Positions 24,236 through 35,456 of a stretch of 64,000 bases of DNA are shown here, in pieces (within the stretch, counting starts at the first letter, position 1; every line of letters starts with the position of its first letter). Location of the stretch: contig NC_086020.1 in the NCBI RefSeq assembly GCF_036323735.1, positions 122,019,710 to 122,083,709 of the forward strand, given 5' to 3'. The stretch is from Rattus norvegicus (taxonomy: Eukaryota > Chordata > Mammalia > Rodentia > Muridae). Under the pieces are notes generated by a model. It worked only from the letters and a program-made list of their open reading frames with translations. It ran no database searches and was not told the origin of the DNA. The position numbers and the translations under genes are program-made.

Positions 24236-25524
24236 GTACAAATGCCCTCGATGGGGTTCCCCTGGAATGTTGGGGAAAGAATACCGATGTGCCCGGAGTC
24301 CACTGGAAAATGAAATAGGGTGGGAAGACAGAGGGAGACCAAGTATCCCTAAGTGGCATGGGAACTGTTGGGGTCTTTGAGTTGAGGGAGGGACATAGTG
24401 TGATGTTTCTGATATGTGCATGCACCACAGAGCACATATGGAGGGCCAGGGGACAATGTGCGGAAGTCCGTTTTCTCTTTCTACATGTGTGGGTCCTAGG
24501 GGTCCAGTTACGGTCAGCAGGCCTGGCAGTGAATGCTTTCATCCGCTGAGGCGTCTCACAGGCCCTGAGGGTTGGCTTCTAAAGGAGTTATTCAAGTTGT
24601 TTTATTACAAATAGCTTTTAGTGCAGAGCAAGGACAGGGGCAGAGAAGTTGCTTAGGAAGGCTCTACAACCATCCAAGTAAGAGGTCCTGGTGGCCTCAG
24701 TTTGGTGACTGATGGGGTGAAGCCAGAGAGGGGAAATGACTCCAGTAGCTATGGAAGGTGTTTGAAATTTTCCCAAGGCGAGCAGCCAGAGCCAATGTTT
24801 GAATCTGAAGTAGAACACAGATAGGTGTGCACTTCATGGGCAGGTTCTCAAGCAGGTAGAGGCACCATGTTTTGCTCAGCCCCTGGCTCCAGGTTCCAGG
24901 GACTCAGTGGCCAGGGCTCCAGAGAAGGTGAGGACCCAGGGAGGGGTCAGGAAGGCCTGGCTTTACAGAGACAGTAGGAATTTGATGGTTCTCGAGCTAT
25001 GTGACCGGTAGTAAATGCTGGGTTTCCATGTGTGAGAGTCTGGGCCGTGGCCCTGAGAGTGACAGTGGGTAAAGGACACAGGTGCTCACACAGAGACGTT
25101 CAAAGTTCTGGGAGCCTCCTGGTGAATCCACCTCACTGCAGTCACCCGAGAGGGGAGCAGAAATTACCAAGGAGCACAACTAAGGCCTTGATGAGCACAA
25201 CATAGTAACCCACAGATGCAGATTAAAAAAAAACATTGAAATTAAGAGACACACAGCCAAAAGGGAGCGACATGAACCCAGGAGTGTAATCTACATGGAA
25301 CACATGTGTCGGAGAAACAGGCAATTTTCAGCCACTTCAAGCCTGCCAGGTATTCAGAGGGTGGTCTGCAAAGGAAGTGGGGTCTTTGAGCAAGAGCAGG
25401 GGATGGTTTTATTTTGGTGGCAGTGAACAAAAACTACATCTATGCTGTAGCCTTAGAAAACCTGTGCACCCAAGTTTTCTGCCAGGATGGTCGCATTAAG
25501 GACATTCAGAGATCACAACAGACA
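24236..25524. other. Intergenic, downstream of Il21
   Basis: Unique sequence between the SINE and the inferred Il21 poly(A) site. An AATAAA on the minus strand at 25413-25408 could extend the transcript slightly. Confidence 0.45.
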
Positions 25525-25544
25525 GTTGTACTGACTGAGTAGTA

Positions 25545-25550
25545 TTTAAT
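25545..25550 (-). terminator. Candidate distal Il21 poly(A) signal ATTAAA
   Basis: ATTAAA on the minus strand, with a GU-rich downstream element (CTGTCTGTTGTGATC) about 10-30 nt further on. The canonical AATAAA at 25718-25713 is an alternative site. Confidence 0.4.
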
Positions 25551-25605
25551 ACGATCATGTCTTAAATAAGAAGCCATGAATACAAACATTCAAAACCAAA
25601 TACAT

Positions 25606-25614
25606 AATAAATAA
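25606..25614 (-). promoter_or_regulatory. AU-rich element nonamer
   Basis: UUAUUUAUU in transcript sense, near the distal end of the inferred Il21 3'UTR and among further AUUUA pentamers at about 25564, 25672 and 25710. Such nonamers recruit decay factors (TTP/ZFP36 family) in cytokine mRNAs. Function here depends on the 3'UTR reaching this point. Confidence 0.45.
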
Positions 25615-25798
25615 TCATTAAGTTATAAAGTACATCATTCATATTAAAACTAAATTCTCAGATGTGACTGTAAATAAAACAGAGCAGTAACATAGGTCAA
25701 TAATGCTATAAATTTATTCACATATACAAAGAAAACACTTTCAGCTACACTATTAACAGCCATAACTGATTTTCTCTGAACTCTCATGACCTACAGCA

Positions 25799-25801
<3 letters not shown>

Positions 25802-25855
<54 letters not shown>
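25802..25855. repeat. (CT)n array, (GA)n in the Il21 transcript sense
   Basis: About 27 perfect dinucleotide units inside the inferred 3'UTR. Confidence 0.96.
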
Positions 25856-25857
<2 letters not shown>

Positions 25858-28023
25858 CTTTCTTCCTTCTTTCTTTCCTTTTTGAGCAACTAAATATCAC
25901 ACTTGGGATGAAATTTAACTCATGAGTGTGGTCAGGTGCTCTTGTAAGTGTACTGGAAACATTAAAACTCAGACATATAAAGCTCAAAAAAAAATACAGA
26001 ATAGACTTAGGAAAGTCACACATCCTTGTTCTATAGATAGGAAAATGAAAACCAAAAAAAGCTTACACCAGGGGCAACCTCCATGTCAACAGTGTATCAG
26101 GCCCAAGGTATTGCCACCCACAGAGAACAAAAATGTCAAGGACTGGCTGAGTCTCGAGCACAGAGAGGTTCAAGACTGCTGTGCAAGACTTGCTCTGTCT
26201 AGTTAGTAAAGCATCGCTTGGCCTTGGCTAGTGGAGAGGCCTTTAGGGCTTCCGAACTCTGCAAGCTCTTAGCCTGTCTGCACTGAATTAGTTGTACTTC
26301 TAGAGTAGAAATAGTCAATGGTTTAAAAGCCTAGAACAGATTTTTAACAATAAACACACCAAAATAAATATGTCGTCTTAAATATAAAAATCACAGTGTC
26401 AAGAAGTCAACAGTTATACAGCCAGAAATAGTCACAGAATAAGACACAGAGAAGCTGTCCCTCTCCATCATTGCATCTCTACTTCAGCTTCCCAGCAGCA
26501 AATTCAACAACCCATGCTAGCACCGTCAGACACTTAAGTGGGCTAGAATGTCATCAAGAGTCGCACATTCACAGTTACACCGTTTCTTTGCAATACATAG
26601 TTTAACAATTTAAGAAAATACATTGTTTCTGATTGTGACACTTTTCTGGGAATCAATTAATAATAGTCAGCTCTGTCTTAGAGCAGTGTGCTGTGTCTGC
26701 GCTTGTTTTAAAGGTACTTTTAAATACAGATACTTTTTTCTTGGAGCAAAGACTTCCCCCAGGTCATGCCTGGGATCTCAGATCCATTTTAACAGTAAGA
26801 AATTTACAAAGAGATTATACTATTCCAGGGGAAATGACTTTCTAGACTTTTTAACTTGCTGTTGAAACATACTGTTGGAATTGATATCAAATGGTGGAAC
26901 CATTTGCTCAGTGTAGGCTCTGTGGTTAAAAGATCAGAATGGTAGGTAAAGGTCCGTTTAAAACCGGGACAGAACCTCTGGTCTCTTGACTTATCTCCTG
27001 ATTTCGACTTTAAATACATGATTGAACTTAACTTATCAAAAGTGTGCACGTGATGTGTCTTAAATGCTGAACTTGTTGGAAATGCCTGTTCTTAGAAGTT
27101 TCATTTTACGCATCAGAAAGGAAGGAAAGGATGTGGGAGAGGAGACTGAGGCTGGAGTTAGCAGATTCCTCACAGCACACCCATAACCACTGGAGGTGAG
27201 CGCTACAAAACTGGAGACTATATTTGGCTCCAGAAGACTGGTGATATTTGGTTACCTTCTTCACAAGATTACACTATTAGCTTATAAAGGATCTTGACAT
27301 TGAGAGGAAGGCAAGTCAAGCCTGCTTCTTAACACGTCCTTCCCGCTTTAGAAAAACAGTGAAGGCCAGGGGTGAACCTCATAAATAGGTTAAATTCTAC
27401 CATACTTAAATATTTTAATAGACCTAATCAAGAAGAAAAATTGTTTGTGCCCATCAGGAGAAGCTGTCCGGTAGAGAATAAGTAGATCAGTTATCACTGG
27501 GCCAGATGTTAATGTAACGAGTAAACCCTTCAGACATGCTTTCAAGTACAAAGATTTTCGTAAAGAATAAAGACTTCAGTCTTCAATATAATCTTATGCT
27601 TATGTATTTTCAGCTTACATCCTTCAGTTAGGGTCATAATAGGTCTTATTCTTGCAGACCAACAAGTTCTCTAGCCTTATTTTTAGTTAAAATTTTTAGT
27701 TTTCCCTTTCTGATCAAAGAATGTCACAGTCGGGCAATAAGATGAAGCCACAACGTGAGAAGTCCCAGAAATCCTGTCACCACAATAAGCTGGCTCTTGC
27801 TGAGAAGAGATTTTCCATGTTGACAGCATGGAGTCTGTGCAGGGAACCGCAATATCTGCACAGTAAGTGGGCAAAAGGATCTTAATCTGCAGCTTTTCTT
27901 AGTTGTTCCTATCATAATATATCGTACTTCTCCACTCAGAATCCCAGGAGGAAAGATGTACTCCTGTGTTTGTGAGCGTCTATACTGTCCGCTGTCCTCG
28001 GGAATCTTCAGGTCCTATGTGTT

Positions 28024-28047
28024 CTAGGAAAGATGCTGATGAATCAT
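28024..28047 (-). CDS. Il21: Il21 coding exon 5 (C-terminus and stop)
   Basis: Seven codons plus stop (MIHQHLS-TAG) directly after acceptor TTTCCACAG. This is the conserved end of helix D. The rest of the exon is 3'UTR. Confidence 0.95.
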   Translation of the reverse strand: MIHQHLS

Positions 28048-31000
28048 CTGTGGAAACGACAGCCTGTGAGTCACTGGGCACAAGAGGCAACCCGGAGACA
28101 GTATGGGAGAGAAAGAAATTCATTTAAGGGCTTACCTTTTGAAGGAGCCATTTTAGTCTTTCAAGGAATTCTTTGGGTGTTTTTTTCTCATACAAATCAC
28201 AGGAAGGGCATTTCTGGAAATCAAATAAATAAATAAATAAATCTTTAAAAACTTTTAAAATTCCTTTTAAATACTTTGTACTTCATAAAATACTTATGTA
28301 AAATGCATTTCTTCTCTTGCAAACATAAGTCACATTCAGTAACAAACAGGAAAAATTCTGTAAAATCGTTCTGGAAACCACTTGTGATTTCATCCTCAGA
28401 GACAACTCTGGTATTTTAGTGTTTAAACTATTATATGGGGGGTTCCTCCTCCTCCTCCTCCTCCTCCTCCTCCTCCTCCTCCTCCTCCTCCTCCTCCTCC
28501 TCCTCCTCCCCCCACTCCCCTCCTCTTCCTCCTCCTCTTCTCCTTCTTTCTCTTCTTTTCTCCTTCTCCTCCTCCCCCTCCCCCTCCTGCCCCTCCTTCT
28601 CCCCCTCCTCTTCCTTTGCATTCTTGTTGCCCTGCTTGTTATGCCTGTTTGTTGTTAGTTTATAACCAAGTACAAGGGTTTCCTGGGCCTTAGATAAGCT
28701 TTCAGCACAGGATATGTGGCAGCTGCTTTGTTTTCCAGCACAGACAGAGCACTTACTATTTTTGGATACAGAAGTGCTGTCCCCTTTTATGTACAAGTCT
28801 ACAGAGATCATCTGAGCAGATACTGTTTCATATGTGTCAAATTTCTAGAGTTTATTAAGTAGACTAAAGGGATAAATACCTCAAGGAATATACATTGTAA
28901 AACATGTTTCCTCTTTGAGCTTCAGCCAGTCTTACACTGTTGGGTACTGTTTCCATAATTTAAGACAGGATTTCCTCTTTTAAGGTCCATTCCCTTGATT
29001 ACTAGGGATCATAGGAGTGTGGCTGGCTTTCCTTCCTTCTCCTCAGTCTCTCTCCCTCCCTTCCCCTTTCTCCTTCAGTTTTATGCTCATTCCTGTTTTG
29101 TTACCAAAGCAGCAGGCTGCTTCTCAACCCTCAGTCATGTGATGTTACGGTGAGACCATTGGAAGCAGCACAACAGCTGTGTTCTTCCTCATCCTGACCA
29201 GCTGTTTGTGAAACCTGGAGAAAGTCGGCCTCTTAGCTCTCACTTTCCTCACCTCTACATGAAGAAGCTTGGTGTGGAAGAGTTGGGTTCCAGGTCTATA
29301 GCACACAGCTCCATTTCCTAAATCTCTTGCCCTGAGTTTCACAGCCCTGAGTTTCAGTGCGTCCCCCACCCCCATTTCTCTTTCCTCCTGCTTTCCTTCC
29401 TTTCCTTTTCTCCCTCCCTCCCTCCCTTCCTTCCTTCTTCAAAACTTTGGAACAGGTCTCACCCTGATAACCCAGACTGTCCTGGAAGTCTCAATCCTCC
29501 TGTCTCAGCTTCCTGGTGCTGACCTCACAAGTATGCACTACCTTCTCAGGCAGTTCCTTTCTTTGTGGAGAAAGTTTCAGAGGGACGTTTTCATATAATA
29601 ACCAGGCCAAGCAGTCAGAAGAAACAAGACTCCTTTTTGCAATGTAATTATGATTTCATTTTAGCCTATGTGGCATTTCTTGAAGGACAGACAACCAATA
29701 AATAAGGCAGAGAAATGTCGTTTATGTCCTCTCTGCAGGTTTTGATTAATGTTTGAATTAGTCAATTCTTGAGTCTCTGAATTGCACAAAAGTTGACCAA
29801 AGAAGATATACAAGGAAATTCAGGGTCCTAAAGAAAACAGGAACCTGGACTGTCCTGCCCCATGAAAAGATGCTCCCTTTTAAGTTCACTGTTCACCCTG
29901 CTTTTGCTTGGGACAGTAATATTTTAATCTTGGTGTTGTAAGCTGTTCCCTCTTCTTGTCAGATAGCTAAAATCTAGTCCCCAATGATGCCACAAGCTAT
30001 GGCCAGCACATGGATGAAAGGGAAATATCTCTTAACTTCGAACACATTCTTTTCCTAATGGCTTCTTCATCCCAAAGCTTAACACACTGCCAGGGAGTGG
30101 TAGCCAGTTCTAGTTGGGTTTCTGGACAGTGAAGACTTAACAAAGGCAATGCTACTTCTCTTTTTCTTTTTTTTTTTTTCCCGGGGCTGGGGACCGAACC
30201 CAGGGCCTTGCGCTCGCTAGGCAAGCGCTCTACCGCTGAGCTAAATCCCCAACCCCTGGCAATGCTACTTCTCAAACTTCACCTTGTACACTGCGGAGTA
30301 ACTCAGCAAGAAGGTGGGAGGGGCTCTAGCTGCATGGACATGTGAAGCAGCGTATGTTACAGCTAACAATCTTCTCACTGCTATAGACCTCCTTAAGTTG
30401 TACCCATCCTTTGTGTCGCTGCTTAAGCATCATTTCCTCAGGGAAACCTTCAATTATCCCTCACGCTGGTCCATGTATATTTCTTTTAAACAATTAAGAG
30501 GCATCTTAGAAAGCTTGTCATAAATAAAAGTATATCACTTGTTTGACATCAAAAAAAAAAAAAAAAAACTATGATACAGATATACATGCTCCGTGGGAGT
30601 GACAACTGCCAACAAGAAAGATGACAAAGGACAATCTTACAGCCATGTGCCTCTGTTTATTTCCTGTCCTCTTAGCAGGCAGCCTCCTCCTCAGCTGTGC
30701 CAACAAGTCGTTGATGAATGTCTTATTGTTTCCAGTGTTTGATGGCTTGAGTTTGGCTTTCTGAAAACAGGCAAAAGCTTCGTGCTCACATTGCCCCTGA
30801 AGGACAGACAATTAGCATACGTCAATGAACATTGTTAGAAGTTAAGAAGGATCCTCCAACCCGTAGCTTCTGCTTGTACATTTGTTTTGGACATTTGTTT
30901 TAGGGGCTTCATTAGGCCTGGTCATATGTCCAAAACTGCAAAAGATAGTTTTTCCCCCACTCAGACAGCTTCTCTGTCTGGGAGAAAAAGGAGCCATTTC

Positions 31001-31940
31001 CTACCGCACAGAGACAAGCAGGGCCTCAGCCTTCGCAATTTTCTATGCCTGGTGCATGCTGATGTCACTCTGAGGTTGAAGCAGTGGACACAAGCTTTGT
31101 GGGGCTGGATGTGAGTGAGTGTGTGTGTGTGCATGTGTGTGTGCATGTGTGTGTGCATATGTGAACCTGACGTGTATGTGTGTTATATGTGTGCATGTTT
31201 ATATATGTGTACATGTGTATGTGTGCACTCGTGTGCATGCGGGTGACTGTAGCGGTGTAGGAGGTATTGAAGAGAACCCAGGGACACACATATATAGGCA
31301 AGAAGTCTACCACTGAGCTAGCAGACAAGTCTTTCTATCTGTGACAGAGAATTTCGTTTAGGAGCAGTCACTAAACTCTGAGGCTGTGAATTGTGACCTG
31401 TAGCAGTTTTGTGGAAATGATCCAACAGTCTGGCTAAGAATCTTTGTCACTTCCACCCTCGCTGCACACAGCATGGGTGGTGTGCCTAGAGCAGCTCTGT
31501 AATCTGCAGTGCCCAATGCCAGTGCTCAGTAACTATGTGTGGAGTCCATTAGTAGGTGAATGAGTTTGGACTGCTCCACAGTACAGTCTAAGAGGCATTT
31601 CACCTGCTTGAGAGCCACCAGACATCTTGTAACATCTCAGTCATAGACATGTCTGGGTAGGGCAGGATTCCCCATAAAGGGTCAAAACAGACGTTAAGAC
31701 TTGCTTAACCAGTGGGAAGGACAGCCTTCTTTAGAAGGGCTGTGTCAGAGACTTGGACAGGTCAAACATCCACGGACCAGTGAAGAAGCCAAAATCATAA
31801 CAACGGAATGCACTGGAAGAACACACTGGGCAAGAGCTTTTCCACTGAGGTGAATGAAGCCTTGGCTCATCAGAGCCACATCTGAAACCATCTTAACTCT
31901 GATCCTGGAGCTCCTGACTGGTTGCTATTTCCTTTAGAGT

Positions 31941-31985
<45 letters not shown>

Positions 31986-32012
31986 GGGGGGGGAGGGAGA
32001 GAGAGAGAGAGG

Positions 32013-32058
<46 letters not shown>

Positions 32059-35000
32059 TGTTTTCTCTGGAAGTTTCTTCATCTTCTTGTCACCGATGTT
32101 CACTTAAGCCACTGACTTCCACCCAGAAGCCTCCCTCCTTCCCAGCAATCTTGCCGGAATCTTCTCAGGGACAATCAGCTGAAAAGCAGCAGCCTGCTTT
32201 GCATTTTCCAACCGTGCACTTGGCCACCGTGGATGTTGACTAATAACAGGAGCCCATCAGCCTTGCTTTGCATAGGTAGCAGCAAGCCCAGCACGGCTTA
32301 TCTAGTTCCTTCTATCAGGTAGCCTGTCACTAGGCCTTCCCATGTTTGCCAAAATGCTTATTTAATAGAAACTATTTATAAATGTTAATTATAGCACTTT
32401 TTTTTCCTTGAAAACCACATGTTCATGCTTGTTGAAGCTTTTTTTCTTTTCTCTTCTTTTTGACCACAACCGGCTTAACTTACTGGAAAAAATAATATTC
32501 ATATTTAAAGGGGTAAATTTTCCAGCTGAAACTGAAAACGCTAACTGCTTCATCTGTGATGATCTGAGAAACCAGCATTTCTCACAGAGGCTTATTTTGC
32601 TGAGTTAACATTTTCATTTGCACACTGCAAAAAAACTAGGTTCCAAAGAAGCTTGGGGAGGGGTCGTAAGAACAAACTCCCAGAGACTATTCTGCCAGGA
32701 ATGGTCAGGCTCAGTCATCAAAGCCAGACTAGAGGAGAGTTATGACATCAGGATGTGGATGTGCCACTGTCCCTACCCTTCCCTGTCTACTACTGATAAG
32801 ACACCTGTTTGGTCTTGTCCTACAGGAAGCAGCCTGTCTCTAGAAATGTGTGATCTGGGATAAGACCCTCAAGCTGGATTTCAGAGCAGGTCAGAGGCTG
32901 AAAAGCAGTGGAGAAACGTGAACTGCAGAGTGACTGAGGGTTGGGGAGTTGATAGGGAGATGGAGGGAACCCTGGGCCTCTGAGCCAGCACCAGAAGATA
33001 ATCATGCCCGTGTTTCCTGGCTACTTTTCTCAGTGGGGCCTCAGTGGAGAGTGTGAGGAATTTTCTAGACCTCCTTCACTCCTGCAGACTGGAAGGTACA
33101 GTAAGGAAGCAAGGAAAGGAGGTGAGAAGCCACTCCTCACCTTAGCAGAGAAGAGATTTTCAGAAAAGGCACACCTGGCTTGCTAGTTCTACAACTGAAT
33201 AGCTGAAATGTAAGGTTGATTTCTTACAGCCCATTTCTGACAACAAATAAAGTATTTTTATCTTTTGGAAGGAAAGTCCTGGCCAAGTCAGCAGCTGTTA
33301 GGTGACCAGGGTTTCCCAGTGACACAGGTATATTGGACTGGATAACTTTGTTGTCAGATCCATTCCACACATTCATTCCACAACATTCACTAGCATCCCT
33401 GGCCTCTAGGGACCAGACGCCACCCTCAGCCCATTCCCAACTGTGCCAACCAAAGGTTCCCCACATAATGTCAGCTTTCACCTGAGGAAGGGCAGCAAAC
33501 CCTCGGATAAATGAGAAAAGGAGACACAAGAGGGAGTTGGCGACAGAGCTCAGTAGCTTTGTAGAATTTGTTACAGACCCTGCTTTGGATGCTAACTCTG
33601 AAAACTTGGTGCATCATTTCTGCAGCCCTTACTTGTCTTCCTCTGTCTTTACATTGCCTGCCAGTGTAGCTTGAGGGCGTCAGTTAGAGCAATGCTCATG
33701 GCTGCATAGGCAATTCTGCTTGGTCAAATCATCGGAAAGATGCAGGTTCACTGAGACAAATCTTCTCAAGGAGATGTAAGATTTTCAAACATCTTCCGTT
33801 AGAAGATAGATTATAAGAGACTGGGAAGAGCATGGAGGGAGAGGACAGAGGGACCAGACTGTGCATGTATCCCACAGGGGACTCATTAGCTTGTACAGGT
33901 CTTGTGTGTTAGCAATGTGAAGGTGATAAAAATTAAAGTGACTACTGGGAAATTCAGACTTAAAAGCTATTCACTAAGAAAGTGTACCTGAAAAGTACTC
34001 ATTGGGTCAACTCAGCTGAAGGTGAGGGATTTTCCTGTGTTCTACTTTGCTGCAGGCAGGAAACCCGGGAAAGAGCTCTACCCCCAGTCATCAAACACGG
34101 TGCGTGAGATGCTGAAAATTAGGCGCATTGAGAAATATTCTCACTTATTGGAAATGTCCTCTCAATAAGTGGGATGTGCTACTTTCTGTTTAGAGGCTGC
34201 TCATTAGAAAGGACCCAGTAAACCCAAGAGTGGTCATGTTCAGAGGCAGAGAGTGAACTGTGGAGCAGAGAGGCGGTGTGACTCACTCACTTTCTAAACT
34301 TTTACGCTGTCATTTACCATAATTCTCTTCTTTGAATGTCTCTGTGCGGTGCCCTCATTACTGGCAACACTCTCCTAGTTTTCCTGATTTGTACAATTAA
34401 AGGTCTAGCCGTGTGAGTGTTTCCCCAGTTTCATTTGCAATGCTAGGGTACCAAACCGAAGGCCAGAATAAAGACATTCTCGGGGGAGAGACAGCTATGA
34501 ACGCACGAGGGCTGGAATGAGCTGTAGAGGACCACCCTTTGGAAAGACTTCATCAAAGGCTAAAGACAAGGAGGCTCACGGAGGCCCAGGTACATGGGAA
34601 TTGCACACAGAGACTTGTGATTTCTGCACTCTGCTCTCTGCCTTCCTGGCAATCTCATTCTTTCTTTCTTTCTTTTTAAAAGATCTGTTATTAAAACGCA
34701 AATGTTGGCTCTTAGCTTAAATAGATTACAGAGAAAGCTACAGAGTCTTCATATCCCAAGGCTCTAAAATGAGAAATATCAGTTCTCACTGTTCAGAAAC
34801 TGATCCCAGCATAGCCTTTTGTCGTGGTTGGTTTGTCTTTAAAACATGTATTTTAAAAGGATATGTCATATGTCATTATAAGGATTTATAATATGTCATT
34901 GTTTGATTCACTAGTAAATCTATGGCCAAAATGGAAATGAAAATTTTGCCAATCATTAATTCGCAAAGTCATTGGAAATAAGCATAAATAATCATTCTAC

Positions 35001-35362
35001 TGACTTGTTAGACTTTAAACTTAACATAAAATACATTTTCAGAAATAAATTCAATTGATCTTACCTTTACATCTTGTGGAGCTGTTAGAAGTTCAGGATC
35101 CTAAGAAAATTAGCCAAAGAGAATTAGTTCTGAGTTGGTGGTGCAAGCCAAAAGGTTCCTTTTGCATTAATTAAAAAATATCCTTTAAATTGCATTGTGA
35201 CAAACATGGCCTTACCAAGTCATTCTCATAGATTTTCAGCTGTTCAACAATGTCCATAAGGTGACGAAGTCTAATCAGAAGGTGATCTGGCCTTTGGGGG
35301 CTTGATTTATGGGCCACGGTCCCCAAGAAGATGAGTATCAGACAGACAAGGGTCCTCTCCAT
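28024..35362 (-). CDS. Il21: Interleukin-21, five coding exons (spliced span)
   Basis: Secreted four-helix-bundle cytokine of the common gamma-chain family. It is made mainly by activated CD4 T cells (Tfh, Th17) and NKT cells and signals through IL21R plus gamma-c to JAK1/JAK3 and STAT3. The coding exons are 35362-35216, 35100-35065, 30796-30641, 28213-28136 and 28047-28024. They join in phase 0 to 146 codons plus TAG, the length I recall for mouse IL-21. Residues 1-17 form a hydrophobic signal peptide (MERTLVCLILIFLGTVA). Helix A follows, with the LLIRLRHLMDIVEQLK core. Cysteines 64, 71, 115 and 118 have the spacing of the two family disulfides (64-115 and 71-118). Helix D is EFLERLKWLLQKMIHQH. 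One N-glycosylation sequon is visible at N85. Every splice junction is GT/AG. The start at 35362 is chosen for its G at -3 and +4 and its family match. No breaks were seen, so the gene looks functional. Confidence 0.97.
28136..28213 (-). CDS. Il21: Il21 coding exon 4 (helix D)
   Basis: Twenty-six codons (KCPSCDLYEKKTPKEF then LERLKWLLQK), between an acceptor ending TTTCCAG and donor GTAAGC. It holds the CxxC cysteines 115 and 118 and the start of helix D. The residue after CPSCD is Leu, where I recall Ser in mouse and human; this is worth checking as a rat difference. The following intron is only 88 bp (28048-28135). This exon is not covered by any simple ATG-to-stop frame. Confidence 0.96.
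28222..28242. repeat. Short (AAAT)n in Il21 intron 3
   Basis: Five AAAT units just upstream (transcript sense) of the exon 4 acceptor. They give a T-rich ATTTATTT stretch before TTTCCAG. Confidence 0.9.
28445..28616. repeat. (TCC)n polypyrimidine tract in Il21 intron 3
   Basis: Perfect TCC units to about 28507, then imperfect CCT/CTT sequence to 28616. The transcribed RNA would be (GGA)n. All poly-Ser, poly-Leu, poly-Arg and poly-Glu frames here come from the repeat. Confidence 0.97.
29380..29555 (-). mobile_element. Pyrimidine-rich stretch plus B1/B4-type SINE remnant, antisense, in Il21 intron 3
   Basis: 29380-29440 is CCTT/CCCT-rich. Then AACAGGTCTCACCCTGATAA and CAATCCTCCTGTCTCAGCTT mark an antisense, diverged SINE. 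Confidence 0.6.
30145..30273 (-). mobile_element. ID SINE with perfect 16-bp target-site duplication, Il21 intron 3
   Basis: The ID body (30161-30257) reads on the minus strand as GGGGTTGGGGATTTAGCTCA, derived from BC1 RNA/tRNA-Ala. It keeps intact A and B box regions (TAGCTCAGCGGTAGAGCG and GGGTTCGGTCC) and ends in an A-rich tail. The direct repeat GGCAATGCTACTTCTC flanks it at 30145-30160 and 30258-30273 without mismatch. It lies in the same direction as Il21 transcription. Confidence 0.96.
30549..30568. repeat. (A)n run in Il21 intron 3
   Basis: About 19 A residues on the plus strand (T in transcript sense). No SINE or L1 body was recognised next to it. Confidence 0.9.
30641..30796 (-). 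CDS. Il21: Il21 coding exon 3 (helices B and C)
   Basis: Fifty-two codons starting GQCEHEAFACFQKAK and ending KQRHMA, with acceptor CTTCAG and donor GTAAGA. It carries the first two disulfide cysteines (64 and 71), the NKT sequon at residue 85, and a basic RRR-LPAKR segment. Intron 3 (28214-30640) follows and contains an ID SINE, a B1/B4 remnant and a long GGA-type polypurine tract. Confidence 0.97.
31105..31330. repeat. (TG)n-rich stretch and B4 tail remnant in Il21 intron 2
   Basis: Interrupted TG/TGCA alternation runs to about 31235. It is followed by GAACCCAGGGACACACATAT and CTACCACTGAGCTAGC, an antisense tRNA-derived SINE end. Confidence 0.7.
31939..32055. repeat. Compound (GT)n(GA)n microsatellite in Il21 intron 2
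   Basis: GT to 31965, then GA with G-rich interruptions to 32055. Confidence 0.97.
32056..35064. other. Remainder of Il21 intron 2
   Basis: Largely unique sequence with a (TTTC)n patch at about 34657-34675. No additional exon was recognised on either strand. Confidence 0.55.
35065..35100 (-). CDS. Il21: Il21 coding exon 2 (36-bp microexon)
   Basis: Twelve codons (DPELLTAPQDVK) between acceptor TTCTTAG and donor GTAAGA. It lies in phase 0 and encodes the loop after helix A. It is too short for ORF finding but matches the family. It is followed by the largest intron (30797-35064, about 4.3 kb), which holds (GT)n and (GA)n arrays and a B4 remnant. Confidence 0.96.
35216..35362 (-). CDS. Il21: Il21 coding exon 1 (signal peptide and helix A)
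   Basis: Forty-nine codons, from ATG at 35362 to the TTG codon ending at 35216, followed by donor GTAAGG. It encodes the signal peptide and most of helix A, including the Arg/Asp/Gln/Tyr positions that in the human cytokine contact IL21R. It is followed by a short 115-bp intron (35101-35215). The frame is open upstream to 35398 but has no ATG there, so 35362 is the natural start. Confidence 0.97.
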
Positions 35363-35456
35363 GCCACCAGACCTGGGTCTCCAGCAGCTGATGAACAAGG
35401 CCTTGGTCTGGTTCTCACTTCAACCTGACTGTGGACAGGTTGTCTCTACAGCTACC

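Larger units (their letters stand above)
25525..28023 (-). other. Il21: Probable Il21 3'UTR, long and AU-rich
   Basis: From the stop codon down to about 25.5 kb the transcript-sense strand is AU-rich. I count at least twelve AUUUA pentamers and one UUAUUUAUU nonamer (25614-25606), the hallmark of unstable cytokine mRNAs. Candidate poly(A) signals are AATAAA at 25718-25713 and ATTAAA at 25550-25545, the latter followed by GU-rich sequence. A third AATAAA lies at 25413-25408. No splice-compelled or coding structure was seen. The 3' end is inferred; from memory the mouse transcript also has a multi-kilobase 3'UTR. Confidence 0.6.

Noticed and set aside
1..25500. Search for Il2 exons expected downstream of Il21
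   Set aside because: No IL-2-like signal peptide or helix sequence was recognised; Il2 is probably further away.
28283..28811. Poly-Arg, poly-Glu, poly-Ser and poly-Leu frames
   Set aside because: Translations of the (TCC)n tract in Il21 intron 3.
35363..35398. Twelve-residue N-terminal extension of the IL-21 frame
   Set aside because: The apparent start at 35398 is TTG, not ATG. The ATG at 35362 has strong context and matches the family.
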